A DNA stretch of 64,000 bases from Thysanoteuthis rhombus (GCA_963457665.1 OY735211.1:38398717-38462716); one strand, 5' to 3'; positions 12,631 to 23,544 are shown, numbered from the stretch's first letter. A program made the numbers and translations. The notes: a model not told the origin generated them from the letters alone.

Positions 12631-12694
<64 letters not shown>
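12631..12694. repeat. (TA)n tract at outer end of inverted SINE pair
   Basis: A TA run directly follows the SINE tail, mirroring the run at 12146-12220. Confidence 0.95.
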
Positions 12695-12697
<3 letters not shown>

Positions 12698-12839
12698 CTC
12701 AAAGCAAAACATCTTCCTGGTATTAGTTTAGCCTAGAGTGTTACAATGATAGAACTCTCTGGTAGTAATCATCTCCCAAACTAATTCGCTTTCCGATATC
12801 ATCAAAGATTGGCTTAGTACAGTACAGAAGAACTATTAT

Positions 12840-12995
12840 CGGGTTCTTAGAGGAGATCGAACTCACTACAGAGTTAATGATCTGCTTTATCAATACGCAA
12901 ACCAGTATTATAAGTTTAGTTTAGTACAGCATAAAGCCAATATTGAGGAATAGCCAGCGAGAATCTAACTCACTACAGTATTAATCGATATATTA
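12840..12995. repeat. degenerate duplicated tRNA-like B-box segments
   Basis: Two related segments, agatcgaactcactacagag and gaatctaactcactacagta, lie about 115 bases apart with gtttagtacag-type spacers. This suggests two old SINE-like units on the minus strand. Confidence 0.35.
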
Positions 12996-13066
12996 CTGAA
13001 CATTTCTCTACATCGAAGTACAGCAGGCTTCGCAAAATAAGCTGACCATTTTGATTCTTTTGGTCC

Positions 13067-13068
<2 letters not shown>

Positions 13069-13115
<47 letters not shown>
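13069..13115. repeat. (TG)n microsatellite
   Basis: A nearly pure TG run ending in gtgcg. Confidence 0.95.
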
Positions 13116-13117
<2 letters not shown>

Positions 13118-13745
13118 TCCCTCTCACAAAAATTTAAATAACGAATGTCGTGGAAAATGCTTATACCTCACTCGAGCCGTTATTGTAAGTCAAGTTATTC
13201 TTCATCGAGACTGCAGCAAAAATCGTTGTCGCTTTTAACTTATTGGTTATAGAAATTTCAAAGATAAACCAAAAAAAAGAAAAAAAAGAAAGAAAGCAGA
13301 AAAAAACAGTAGTCAGAAAGAATCACAATGGTCAGTTTATTTTGCACCACTCTGTACTGTTATTTTGCTCAGCCATTAATTCATGTTTTTGTGGCATTTA
13401 TATATATATATATATTACTGTAATTTGATTTAATTCGTTTGATCTTTATCTTGTCGGCCATTACCGATTTAATTGGATTTAATCTCGGTCAGCAGATTTA
13501 TTCTTATCAGGAGAATTCATTTGCATTTATTTTTCTAAACGCTTGCGTTTATTGGTTTCTATGAATTTGTGAAGTCGAGGCTTTGGTGATTATTATCACT
13601 GCCTGCAGACTTTACCGCTACTCCACCTCTCACTTGGTAAGCCTCGGTCATTTTATCCACTAATTAGATATTTCTGATGGTAACTAAAACAGAAAAGAAA
13701 ATGATGATTAAGCATTGAACTTGGCAGTTTTCGACCTAAAATTCC
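13116..13745. other. unassigned DNA
   Basis: Contains an A-rich/GAAA-like patch near 13265-13310 and a short TA run near 13400. No gene was recognised. Confidence 0.45.
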
Positions 13746-13749
13746 TTTG

Positions 13750-13875
13750 AAAGGTGTTATTGTCAGAATAGGGTTCTTATATATGTCACATAAAAGCATT
13801 ACTGAATAATTTGATAGAGAAATGAGTTGAAAATCCGGAAAAACGCGATTGTCATTGGACAAGATTTCATGCAAG

Positions 13876-13917
<42 letters not shown>

Positions 13918-14725
13918 ATCTTAATCCTAATGATTTTCTTGAGGGGTGCATTGCTCATGTTTTATTACTGTAATGCATGACTAATGATTTTACGGTATAA
14001 ATGTATTACCCATAAGTATTAATAAGGGAAATATTGTAAATGATTTCACAATAAAGATGCATTAAAACTAGGAGGAAATGTATTCTTAGTGGCAAGGAAT
14101 TAATGTAAGCGTTACTGACAGGATAAAGCTATTATACTTAAAACATAGATTCATTATTAATGATTCTACTTGAGAAAGCATTGCAAATGGATCTATTGTA
14201 GAAATACGTTGTAAATGATTTTGAAATTGGATGCATCTCTGATAAATCTACAAAAGAAATTCGTGGCAATTGATTTTCTATAGAAATGCACTGCATATAA
14301 TATTACTACAGAAAAAATACAAATCATTCATAAATATGCAATATGCATTAAAATTTAGGAAAAAAATTATTTTGGGGCGTCTGAAATAGATGCAAGCATT
14401 ACTACCTGGATCATTATATTATATGTATAATGTAAATGCATTGCTAATTATTTTACTGTAGAAATGCATAGAAATCAGGAAGAAAGGGGTGTCAATGGTC
14501 AGGAAATGATACAAGCGTTACTGACAGAATACGGTTATTATATGCATTATCTTTATACACTGCTTAAGTTCTACTAAATAAAAACATTGCAAATGGTTTG
14601 TTTTTATACATAGAAATACATTGTGAAGGGTTTTTACTTTGGCAATACATTGATAATCAAGAAGAAAGAAATTGGTGGTGATCAAGAACTAAGACAAGTG
14701 TTACTGAGAGAACATGACTAGCAGT
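13750..14725 (+). repeat. degenerate satellite array, plus orientation
   Basis: The motif gttactgacagaata and its variants recur at about 13755, 14111, 14397, 14517 and 14700. Between them lie repeated blocks such as aatgcattgcaaatgatttt, ctgtagaaatgca and aatcaggaagaaag. Spacing is irregular (about 120 to 360 bases), so units have been lost or fused. A TA run at 13877-13914 lies inside. The same blocks occur in reverse complement at 21.25-21.97 kb. Confidence 0.75.
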
Positions 14726-15239
14726 CGCAAAATATGTTTGCTGGTTCGATTCGAAACCTTTTCAAAACCCAATAAAACTTATTTCTCCTTGATCTTACCT
14801 GCCAGTTGGAATATCTCCTGATCTCGCTTTCCTCGCTTTGATTTCATCTCGTCTCGCTCTGTTTGTGGAGCTCATTAGTATTCAGGCACATCTGTTGCTC
14901 TCCAAGCTGAGTGACCTTTATTTGGCTGCTGTGTCACTGTGGCAATTTTGTTTGTCTTCATATCAAATTCACCTACTGGGTCACGATTCCCCTGAACCTT
15001 CTTTTTTTTTTTAATGGAATATGTGAATGTACTTTCTTAATGACCTCTAAATGAACAGTCAAATCATCCAGAGTAACGAACAAACAAAGCTAGCTGACTT
15101 TTACATATATAAATATGTGTACTACTTATTACCCGTGAATAATTTTAAGATATATTTGAATTTTCATGATATGATGATTTCAGAAAAGGGACCCTCTCTC
15201 TCCCTCTCCCTCTTTCTCTATACATACATAAATATACAT
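14726..15239. other. unassigned DNA
   Basis: Contains gctggttcgattcgaaacc near 14740, a lone B-box-like motif, and a CTCG-rich patch near 14820-14860 (gatctcgctttcctcgcttt). No gene. Confidence 0.35.
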
Positions 15240-16123
15240 CATTATCATCATCATCACCAGTCTTTTATCGTTAGTCGTTGGACCTACACTTCCCCCAGGA
15301 TTCGCCACACTTCTCTATCGTGGGCGTTGCGAGGCCAATACTTTCTGAATTAGTCCAGTTCGTCTCTCCATTTTCTATTCTGTCGGCTTCGGTTGTGCAT
15401 ATGATCCGTGGGGATCCTTGTTGTGAGTTGGGACGTCCATCGGTTGTCTGCCATTTTCGCAACAAGACCAGCGCATTACCATTTTAGTTTTATAATGGAT
15501 TCTATGATGTCTCAGTCTCCTGTTTTCTCCCTGATATGCAATGTTTTCTTGTGATCTCTCCTTATGAGGTTGTGCATGATTTTTTCATGTGCATGTTGCA
15601 TGCTTCTCAGTTTGTGGGTCGGTCTCTTGGTTAGGTCCCACGTTTCAGCTCCATAGGAGACTATCGGGAGGATGCATTGGTTGTATACCTTTCTTTTTAG
15701 GACTAATGAGATCTTTTTGTTTTTGAAGGTTTGCTCTGCCGAAGGCTTGCCATCCTAGAGTGATTCTTCGCTTGTTATTTTTCTTTTATGAAGACTCGTT
15801 GTCTTCGGTAGATGTAGTGGTCTACTTTCTCAAGTTTTGCGTCTTCAATTTTGATCGTTGTGTTCTTATTTCCGATGTGTTTGTTACACATGACCTTCGT
15901 TTTGCTGGAGTTCATGTGAAGGCAGACTTTTTTACTTCCTTCGGGTAGTTCATCTAACATCAGTTGGAGGTCGTGTAGGTTTTCTTCGAAAAGGGTAATA
16001 GCGTCTGCAAATCTGAGGTTGCACAAATATTTGCCGTCTATTTTGATTCCCTTATTCTCCCAGTCCAGATCATCTTCAGGCAGGCCGTGAAGAGTTTGGG
16101 TGAGCTAGTATCACCTTGTTTTA
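15240..16123 (-). pseudogene. decayed RTE-type LINE, RT C-terminal half and 3' tail
   Basis: Minus strand, read from 16123 downward: KQGDTSSPKLFTACL (family RQGDTISPKLFTACLE), IDGKYLCNLRFADAITLF, where the FADD catalytic box is FADA at 16001-16012, then LHMNSSKTKVMCN, IKIEDAKLEKVDHYIY and, after frameshifts, a C-terminal segment near 15270-15465 resembling the Trp/Arg-rich end of RTE proteins. It finishes in a tgatgatgatgataatga-type 3' repeat (plus-strand 15241-15262), typical of RTE elements. The open frame at 15775-16026 is the longest intact piece. The element is 5' truncated and inactive. Confidence 0.85.
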
Positions 16124-16190
16124 CATATTTTTGGAGCTTGAAGGGCTCAAAGACTTTAATCAACAAGTTTTATTTATATCCACACACATT

Positions 16191-16255
16191 CAAATAGAGT
16201 TTCAAATAATAAAACCCATCCATAATTTTTCTGTCCGATCATGTCTCCATTTCTT
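16191..16255 (+). mobile_element. SINE family A, 3' fragment
   Basis: Contains caaatagagtttcaaataat and the tail ttctgtccgatcatgtctcc, followed by a short TA/GA tract. Only the 3' end of the SINE is present, directly upstream of a fuller copy. Confidence 0.7.
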
Positions 16256-16285
16256 ATTGATGCACATATATATATATAGAGAGAG

Positions 16286-16535
16286 ATATCTCAATATGTT
16301 GAAGCGGTTACCCTATCGGTGGCGGCTTCGATTCCTGTTGTAGCCTTTTTTTCCTTAATCGTTTACTCTATTTATGGTTTCTAAGGTGAGTGATACATTA
16401 ACCGTGTATTAACGGGAGATCATTCCAAATAGGTTTCCGTATAATATAAAGCAAGTTATAATCATCCTGTTGGGTCACATATATCAATTTGTTAATACAT
16501 AACTGTCAAGTTGAAAGGAGCGAGCACTCCGAGGA
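16286..16535 (+). mobile_element. SINE family A, 5'-truncated copy
   Basis: Starts within the head (atgttgaagcggttacccta), has the B box GCTTCGATTCCTG at 16325-16337, then ttccttaatcgtttactcta, gagatcattccaaataggtt and catcctgttgggtcacatat. It extends further than other copies into gttgaaaggagcgagcactc, which may be the complete family 3' end, followed by a short TA run. Confidence 0.75.
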
Positions 16536-16564
16536 TAAATATATATATAGGGGGGGATACTACA

Positions 16565-16857
16565 TATCCGACAATATGTATTAAGTTGACAATAAGGAAA
16601 AATACTTTTCAAGGAGAGGGATCCATTTTTTCGTATTGCAGTTTCCCGTAATTTTGAATACCTGGTGTCTGCGGCTCACGCATCAAGATATCGCAAGATG
16701 TTATTACTTGAAATAAACAAACATTTCAGTATTGTTTCAAGTGAATTTTAACTTTAATAATACCGAAAGACGAAACATTTTGGTGTTGTAAATTTAGTTT
16801 AAATACAGCTATTTTACCTTATTGTCAACTTGACACATATTGCTTGATATATCGTAA
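16565..16857. mobile_element. inverted-repeat block next to Penelope-like element
   Basis: The left arm near 16571-16605 (caatatgtattaagttgaca, then ataaggaaaaatac) is the reverse complement of the right arm near 16812-16850 (read backward: caatatgtgtcaagttgaca, then ataaggtaaaatag). The arms are about 35 bases with few mismatches, enclosing about 215 bases. It could be a MITE, or part of the terminal structure of the Penelope-like element that follows, since such elements often carry inverted terminal segments. Confidence 0.65.
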
Positions 16858-16899
16858 TCTCATATTCATCATATGTGTCGACATGGAAAATCTGCAAAT

Positions 16900-19215
16900 G
16901 AAACATGGAATGCAGAAAACTATTAACATCTAACCTCCCCTACCGAAACCGGAAAAACTGTTTACTTAGTTGCATCGGAGAAAAGATTATTCCTAAAATC
17001 ACGTACAGGATACTAAGAACTTTCAACCACGTATTTTCTTGATAAGTCGAAGTATACTTGAAGGCCTCAGCCGAAGAACTGAGAGAAGATGAAATCTTAG
17101 CTTTCGAAAAACCAAGAAGTACTAGAAAAAAAATTACAACAGGAAAACTTGTTTTCTACGAATACAGGAACAAACGGAATAAGGTAGGAAATATCAGATA
17201 CCAAAAAAAAAACCCCAAACAATTTAGAAAATTGAACCACAAAATTACATTCCCCTGAGTGATTTGTAAATAGAAAGACATGGGACGTAAAAATCCAATC
17301 TTCAAGATCGAAAACCCAACTCATAACCACAGAACTTGAAGCCCATTCCTTCGGTTAAGATGTTCAACTTGAATTGATAATAACATCATAGACATAATAA
17401 CCGGACACTGAAAACACATCGATTTCGTCAAAGGATACACATACGTAAAGAATTATAACAGCCACGATAAATACGGTAATAAAGAAACCACGTCACCAAA
17501 AAATACATAAATGCACTTCAAAATTATCTAAAGACGATAGAATACTAATTACCTCCCCCAAATGAAGATGGGGGAATTATGATAATGGACATCAGCACAT
17601 ACGACAAAATAACATTTCTATTAAAAGGTTTTAATTCTTGATATAATAGACAAGGAAACAGAAAAATCTAATAAATCATTAAAAAAACTACTGAAAATTG
17701 AACAGAAAACATGGTCAAAACACATTGAATAACACCCCAAAATACCCAAATTATATGAGTTATATAAGACTCACAAACCCAACATCCCAATGAGACCCAT
17801 CTGGCATAGGTGATGACCCTTGTAAAATAGCAAGAGCAAAAGCCAAAATTATAACTCACATTTTAGGAACTATTAGCCCCACACGTTTCAAAAACTCAAG
17901 AGTCCTCATAATCAAAATAAAAGACATCAACATGAAAATATATTGATGGCTAGCTTGGACATTAAATCACTATACACAAACATTCCAGTAGAAAAATATT
18001 AAATTTCCTTAGAAGCCACCTCAAAAAATCAAAAAACAAACCTCTCTCTACCAATAAACAAACTTCTAGATATAAGCACATTCACCAACAAATGTATTTC
18101 TCATTCAATAACATTTTGCAAACAAAAATTTTGATTATCAATGGGGTCACCTCTGAGTTGTGTCATAGCTCGTCTTATTCTATAATTTATAGAATCAGGT
18201 CCCTTTAAAAATATAATACCCAAAACAACTGAGTATTTTTGCTATAAATATAATGTTTTGATATTATACCCACTTAAAACAGAATTAGTAAATATGATAG
18301 ATAAACGTAACAACGTACAATTCATACAATAGAATTTACACATGAAAGAGAGAACAACAGACCCTTACCTTTTTTAGATATGCTATTAAATAGAACTAAC
18401 ACATATTTAGAATTAAGTGTTTACTGCAAATCAACAATCGAAAATGATTACCTAAATTTCTACTCCCACTACAACGCAATAAAATCAGGCGTAATCATAG
18501 GATTTTATCTGAGAGCCCTAAGAATCTGCAGCCTCAATATTTAGAGGAATAGATGATACACTTCTGAAAATCCTTCAAGAACCTTCACTATCCATATCAT
18601 TTTATATACAATTCTAGAAATAAAACATACATAATTTACAGAAACAAAAAAATATGATAGAATGATAACATCAACGGTAAAAGGCAGATAATATTACCTA
18701 CGAACTCAATTTCAAAAAATAACTAGGGGAAAATAGCAAATATGGACAGGCAGGTTGCGACTACAGCTTCCAAATTGATTGAGAAGATTATCAAAAGAAT
18801 ACTTTGTGAGGGTACCACTGAAGTTGAAATTTACGAAGTACTCTGTAAGGTCTGCCACCATGTTGTTGAGACTTCCAGATCTTTGAAAAACGCATCTACG
18901 AACATTGACGAGCATTGAGGTTAGATGACAACTCCAATGCCATCGTTAACCTTCGAAACAAAATTGGCCATAATAGGCCAGGATCGATCACGAAGATTAA
19001 AAAGGGTGAAAAATATTAGTATGTGGAAGAGTTGTCAAAGTAGTTAGCTGAATTTCCTCAAATTAGATCAATACACATTTCTGGAAAAAATGAACAAGAA
19101 AAAAAAAGTTTTGAAAACTTCAAAGACACTTTAAAGATTTCCCTTACATTGAATACGAAATGGTTTGTGGGAACTTCTGTATCAACCCCCAAACGGTCAA
19201 CAGGAGAATAAATTG
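16900..19215 (+). pseudogene. decayed Penelope-like retroelement (RT plus GIY-YIG-like end)
   Basis: Plus-strand fragments in several frames follow the order of a Penelope-like element: LSKDDRILIT near 17525, YKTHKPNIPMRPI near 17765, SLDIKSLYTNIPVEK at 17952-17996, LPINKLLDISTFTNKC near 18048, FCKQKF, MGSPLSCVIARLIL near 18140, FIESGPFKNIIPKT, then EYFCYKYNVLILYP, where the catalytic YIDD box has become YKYN (18243-18254). After it come PFLDMLLNRTNTYLELSVY and FYSHYNAIKSGVIIGFYLRA. Downstream, CKVC at 18844-18855 and ETSRSLK, then RIYEH and RALRLDDNSNAIVN (to about 18950) match the C-terminal GIY-YIG endonuclease of the canonical class; the GIY/YIG core residues are not intact. Stops and frameshifts throughout mean it is dead. 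Confidence 0.88.
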
Positions 19216-19950
19216 GATGGAGTTCAAATCTGCTTAAGGCAGTTTGCGTTCATTTCGGACTAATGCAATTTGGGAAGGCACGGTCCCATTCATTCTCTAC
19301 CGACCAACGTGTGTATATGCACGACGTCTGACCATAAAGAAACTGAACTTTGGAAACAGCGCGTCAGTGAGATGTTTTAAAATGTTCAGACTGATATGCT
19401 ATACAACAGTGATCTTGGCCGCTCGTATGATAAAAACAAGATGCATCAAACCACGATTTGGGTTACGCGTACCGAGAGTGCATGTCTAGAGCGCTTGGTG
19501 TTTTTGCTCAAACTTTTCAGCTAAAACAAGTTTGCTATTATCTTTCCTTACAAAATAGTTTCCTGAAAATTGAAATGTATCCGTAGATTTCATCTTGGGT
19601 ATTAACTAGTCTATCTATATCATGAACAATGTGATTTTCTTGGTTTCCTGTCTCTAACCATCGCCTCTTCTTTTCAAAGGCAAGAGATTTGATCAAAAGT
19701 ATTTGTCCACTATTTGGGAAAATGGATTCTTCATCTGGAAAAAACTTCAGTAGTTTTGTCTTACTCATTAAACCAGGATTCCATGTGTCAGAAGGACCAT
19801 ATGGTTGAGTCACACAATAGGCATAGATAGATGGTCTAAGTCAGGTTGTGATAAAATACAACTGAAAGATTAAGATGAAGGAAAATAGAGGTAAAACATT
19901 AATAGTAATAATAGTGATAGTAATAATAGATATCTAAGTATAAATCAACT

Positions 19951-19951
<1 letters not shown>
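19216..19951. other. unassigned DNA after the Penelope-like relic
   Basis: Open frames at 19244-19489 (plus) and 19538-19813 (minus) have no recognised domain. The first may be a continuation of retroelement sequence but cannot be assigned. Confidence 0.35.

Positions 19952-20019
<68 letters not shown>
19952..20019. repeat. (TA)n microsatellite
   Basis: A pure TA run of about 68 bases. Confidence 0.95.
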
Positions 20020-20021
<2 letters not shown>

Positions 20022-20026
20022 TAAAG

Positions 20027-20258
20027 TTTGCTTTACGCTATTTTCACGTCTAAGAAAAAGATTAAAAAGCTCTCTACGTTTGAATTGTAACGAGCTGTTA
20101 TAGATGCCGGGCCCACCCTTTTTCTCTTCGACCTACACTCCAGTCTTCTGTTCCTCCCACCATACCAATTTCCAATAGTCGTCACCATGTTTCGGTGTCC
20201 AGGAACGATCAAAAAATGCCCCACATAAATTAATGGCAATTGTTTCTTTGCTTTACGC
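20027..20258. other. segment bounded by 12-base direct repeats
   Basis: tttgctttacgc occurs at 20027-20038 and again at 20247-20258, enclosing about 208 bases of higher GC than the surroundings. That is the layout of a target-site duplication around an inserted sequence. A minus-strand open frame (20033-20239) covers most of it but has no recognised domain. Confidence 0.4.
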
Positions 20259-20288
20259 CGGCTTATGGACCGTTTTTTTATTGGAACA

Positions 20289-20306
20289 CGCTATCTTCGG
20301 ATAGCG
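20289..20306. other. perfect hairpin with TTCG loop
   Basis: cgctatc-ttcg-gatagcg forms a perfect 7-bp stem closed by C-G around a TTCG tetraloop, an exceptionally stable RNA hairpin type. No associated RNA gene or terminator context is visible. Confidence 0.5.
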
Positions 20307-21245
20307 GGCGAAAACATTTTTTTTATCAATTAATGTAAATAAGAATAAATAAATGTTCCGGTTCATAGAACTGCATCAGAGTTCCATTTCCGACAAAGGG
20401 GAATTACTTAGATCGTAATCTTTGGTTCCTTAGTGGCTTGAATTCCTTGTTTGTTTGGGGTCGGGTTACAATCAAGACTTTTTTGTTTATTCATTCAATC
20501 TTTTGCTTAGATTGGTTTTTCAAGAACTGGGTCAATGAGCTGTCAGACATTTGATTGAAATACTATAACTCAAAGAAGTAATGGAAATTCAACTCCTCAT
20601 ATTTTGTAGTCATTTTTCGGTTGTTTTGGAAATATATCATTAGACATGCATATAATAGACTTATTCTGTTGATATCACTGGCGGTAATTCGTGACCATTG
20701 AAAAATTTCAAATAAATCTTTGTACAAAATAATTTACAATGCATCTTAGTGGAGCAATTTGGCTGAGATTTTGAAACCAATTGTGCATCTTGTGATAAAA
20801 ATCACCTAATTTGATATTATGGCTGCCTTAGATTACACATTCCTCTGTTGCTATGGAGTGTTGGATTGACTTTCTTGCAATTGGGGATAGAGTTTGGTTG
20901 TCATAGTTATCACTTATTTCGAGTTTGGAATCGTGTCATAGACTTCATCTTGAAAAAATAACAGTCATCTTGAATTTCCGATGATTCTCGTGTATCATCC
21001 CAATGACAATTTCCAAAAATTATGTATGGTAAATAAATCAAAATAATTATGTCCTGATCATTATATCATATCCATCGCTGATACGAAAATTGATCAGCAA
21101 ACAGTTGTTGCTGGCTGCTATCTTGAAAAATGGCTGCCGTGTACGACATATTGAAAATTCATGACAGCTAAATATCCAAATCATTTCGGAGTGGTCTTGT
21201 CTATAAGTGTACGAAAAAATGCACAATTGTTCGTTCAAGTTGCCC
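20307..21245. other. unassigned AT-rich DNA
   Basis: No gene. From about 20560 to 21240 there are echoes such as gacatttgattgaa and tcatcttgaaaaa/tatcttgaaaaatggctgcc that hint at weak internal repetition. I could not define a unit. Confidence 0.35.
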
Positions 21246-21249
21246 TGCT

Positions 21250-21970
21250 ATTCGTATCAAACAAATAACAGCCCTTTTCCATCAATATCATTTGCTTTAT
21301 TATTCATTAAATTAAAATAATTAGCAATGTAATTATGCATAACTGTCCTATTCTATCTGTAACGCTCAACTTGATTCGTGACCACAGTCAATAATTCTCT
21401 TTCTGACTTTCGATGCATTTTTAGAGTGGAATGATTTACAATGCAATTCTTTAGTCGATTTATTTGCAATGGAAATATATTACACAAATAACAACCCTCT
21501 CGGTAACGCTTGCATCATTTTGTAACCACTGACGATCCCTCTCTTTAACATTAGCAATGTACTTACAATGTACAAATGATTGCCTGACTTTGTCACTAAC
21601 GCTTGCAGTAAATCCTGACGACGACTAATTACTTCCTTCTCAATTTTCAATGCATTAGTATCGTAAAACAATTAGCAATCAATATTTAATTAGCATTTAC
21701 ATTATACGTACGATGAGTGCATTTTGTCAGTAATGGTTGTAGTAATTCCTACACCTGTCAATGCCTTTCATACGAATTGTAAATGCATTGTTATAGTAAT
21801 ATCATCAGCAGTGTACTTTTATTATGCATATAATAGCCTGGATTGTGCCAGTAATGCTTTTGATAATTCCTTACTGCTGAGAATCACTTGCTTCCTGATT
21901 TCCAACGCATTTTTTGTACTGAAAACTTTTCGTAGAAAACATCTAATAGCCCTCTTCTGTTGGTAAAGCA
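21250..21970 (-). repeat. degenerate satellite array, minus orientation
   Basis: The reverse-complement partner of the array at 13.75-14.72 kb. It repeats blocks such as ctgtaacgct/tcggtaacgcttgcatca/ccagtaatgct, gacgatccctctctt, cctgatttccaacgcatt, ttagcaatgta and tatgcatataatagcc. Unit spacing is roughly 120 to 190 bases with gaps. Confidence 0.75.
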
Positions 21971-22190
21971 TACTTTTTGTGAAAAGTGAATTAAATCTAC
22001 TGGCAAAACTCGTTTTGAAGTGTCAATTTCGAATCAAAACACATGAGACAAGGGCATATCTGAATAATGTTAAATTGGCGAAATATCAGTCACACTGAGA
22101 ACAAAAATGTCTCTTGTGAGGTATATCATTGTCCGCTTTGAGATGATTATTATTTCACAACAATCATTCGACTATCTTCAATCCTTATTT
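21971..22190. other. unassigned DNA
   Basis: A short stretch of unique AT-rich sequence between two tandem arrays. Confidence 0.45.
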
Positions 22191-22960
22191 GATTCTCTGT
22201 CAAAGAGAGAAATCCCCAGACAAAGAATTTTTCAGGCAAAATATCTTAAAAAATTTTTTTGGCAAAATATCTCGTCAGGTACTCTAGAAAAAAAAATGAA
22301 ATATCCCTCTATCTGATAAGCCACCCAAAGAAAAAGGAAAATTTACACGAGATATGTCGTTAGCAGCACTAGAAATAAAAACGTATCTTGCAGAATATCT
22401 TGTCACCTACTCCAAGAACAATGAATATTTTTTGCAGGATATCTCGTAAACAGCTCCAGATAAAAGAAATTTCTTGAGAGATATTTCGTTAGCCAATCCA
22501 GCACTAAATAAGTTTCTTGCTAGATATCTTGTCAGTCGCTCAAATTATTCTGTTATTCTGTCAGCTACCAAAGGAAAAAAGAAATTTATTGCCAGACATT
22601 TATTCAGCCGCTTCAGAATTAACAAATTTATTGCGAGATATTTTGTCAGACGCTCCAGAACTAATACATTTATTACGATATATCCGGCTAGCCGCTCATA
22701 AACAAAGACTTCTCTCGCGAGAAATTATGTTAGTCTCTCCAGAACAAAGGAATTTCTTGCGAGAAATTCTATCAACCATTTCCGAAGAAAATTCTTGCAA
22801 ATTATTCTGTCATCCGCTTGAAAACGGGAGTTTGTCAGTCTGTTAGCCACTGCAGAAAAAAATGTTGGGAGATATTCCGTTAGCTGCTCAGAACACATAA
22901 CTTTCTAAAGTGATATTCTGTAAGCTGCTCAAGAACAAAGAAATTTCGTAAGTGATAGTT
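22190..22960. repeat. 45-base minisatellite
   Basis: About 15 degenerate units of 44-47 bases resemble ttcttgcgagatatctcgtc followed by agccgctccagaacaaagaa. Good examples are near 22430, 22475, 22520, 22625, 22670 and 22760. Open frames across it (22474-22701, 22517-22846) contain internal peptide repeats such as LLRDILSDAPELI only because the unit is 45 bases, a multiple of three. Confidence 0.9.
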
Positions 22961-23540
22961 AGATTGCGAATATTAAATATGGTATTAAATCTATGAATAG
23001 ATTTCTTACAGGCTCATAATCTTGTGAATCAGGTGCCAGACCTTGGTAAATCAGCAATATTTTACCTGAACTCACAGAAGAAATATGACACGTATTTCAA
23101 ACTGCAATAACTCTTAATCCAGTTCGAAATGGATTTCAAACCAAATACAGCACATTTTAGGAAATAAATCTAAATTCAAGCTCATTAGCTACTTTCAAAC
23201 AATTTCAAAGTACTAAACATGAGTCGTTTTTGTTATTGTAATTATTTGCTCCCTGGCAAGTTAAATTTGGGGGTAACTGCTTTTTATTACAACTGCCTCG
23301 GTGGATGAGGTAGTTATGGAAGAGTGGTTTTACCAAATGCACACTCGCACACTCTCTTCTCTGGCATAAATCACGGTATGGTAGTGACGAGACATTGTTT
23401 TAATATATTCAGTTATCTTAATGAACGTAGGGAGAAAATGATTCATGCCTGTCCGAAGAGTATCGGTTCAACGGTAATATTCGTAGCTCTTACGTAAATT
23501 CGAACTCGATTCGATAATTCTGTTTTCCGAGCAGCTAATT
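22961..23540. other. unassigned DNA
   Basis: No gene. cctcggtggatgaggtagtt near 23297 is a small hairpin-like motif, and a tRNA-like fragment (tatcggttcaacggtaata, then aaattcgaactcgattc) lies near 23462-23515. Confidence 0.35.
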
Positions 23541-23544
23541 GTTG

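Noticed and set aside
22190-22960. Regularly spaced repeats suggestive of a CRISPR array
   Set aside because: Units are directly adjacent and degenerate throughout, with no conserved repeat plus unique spacer pattern, and the genome is clearly eukaryotic.
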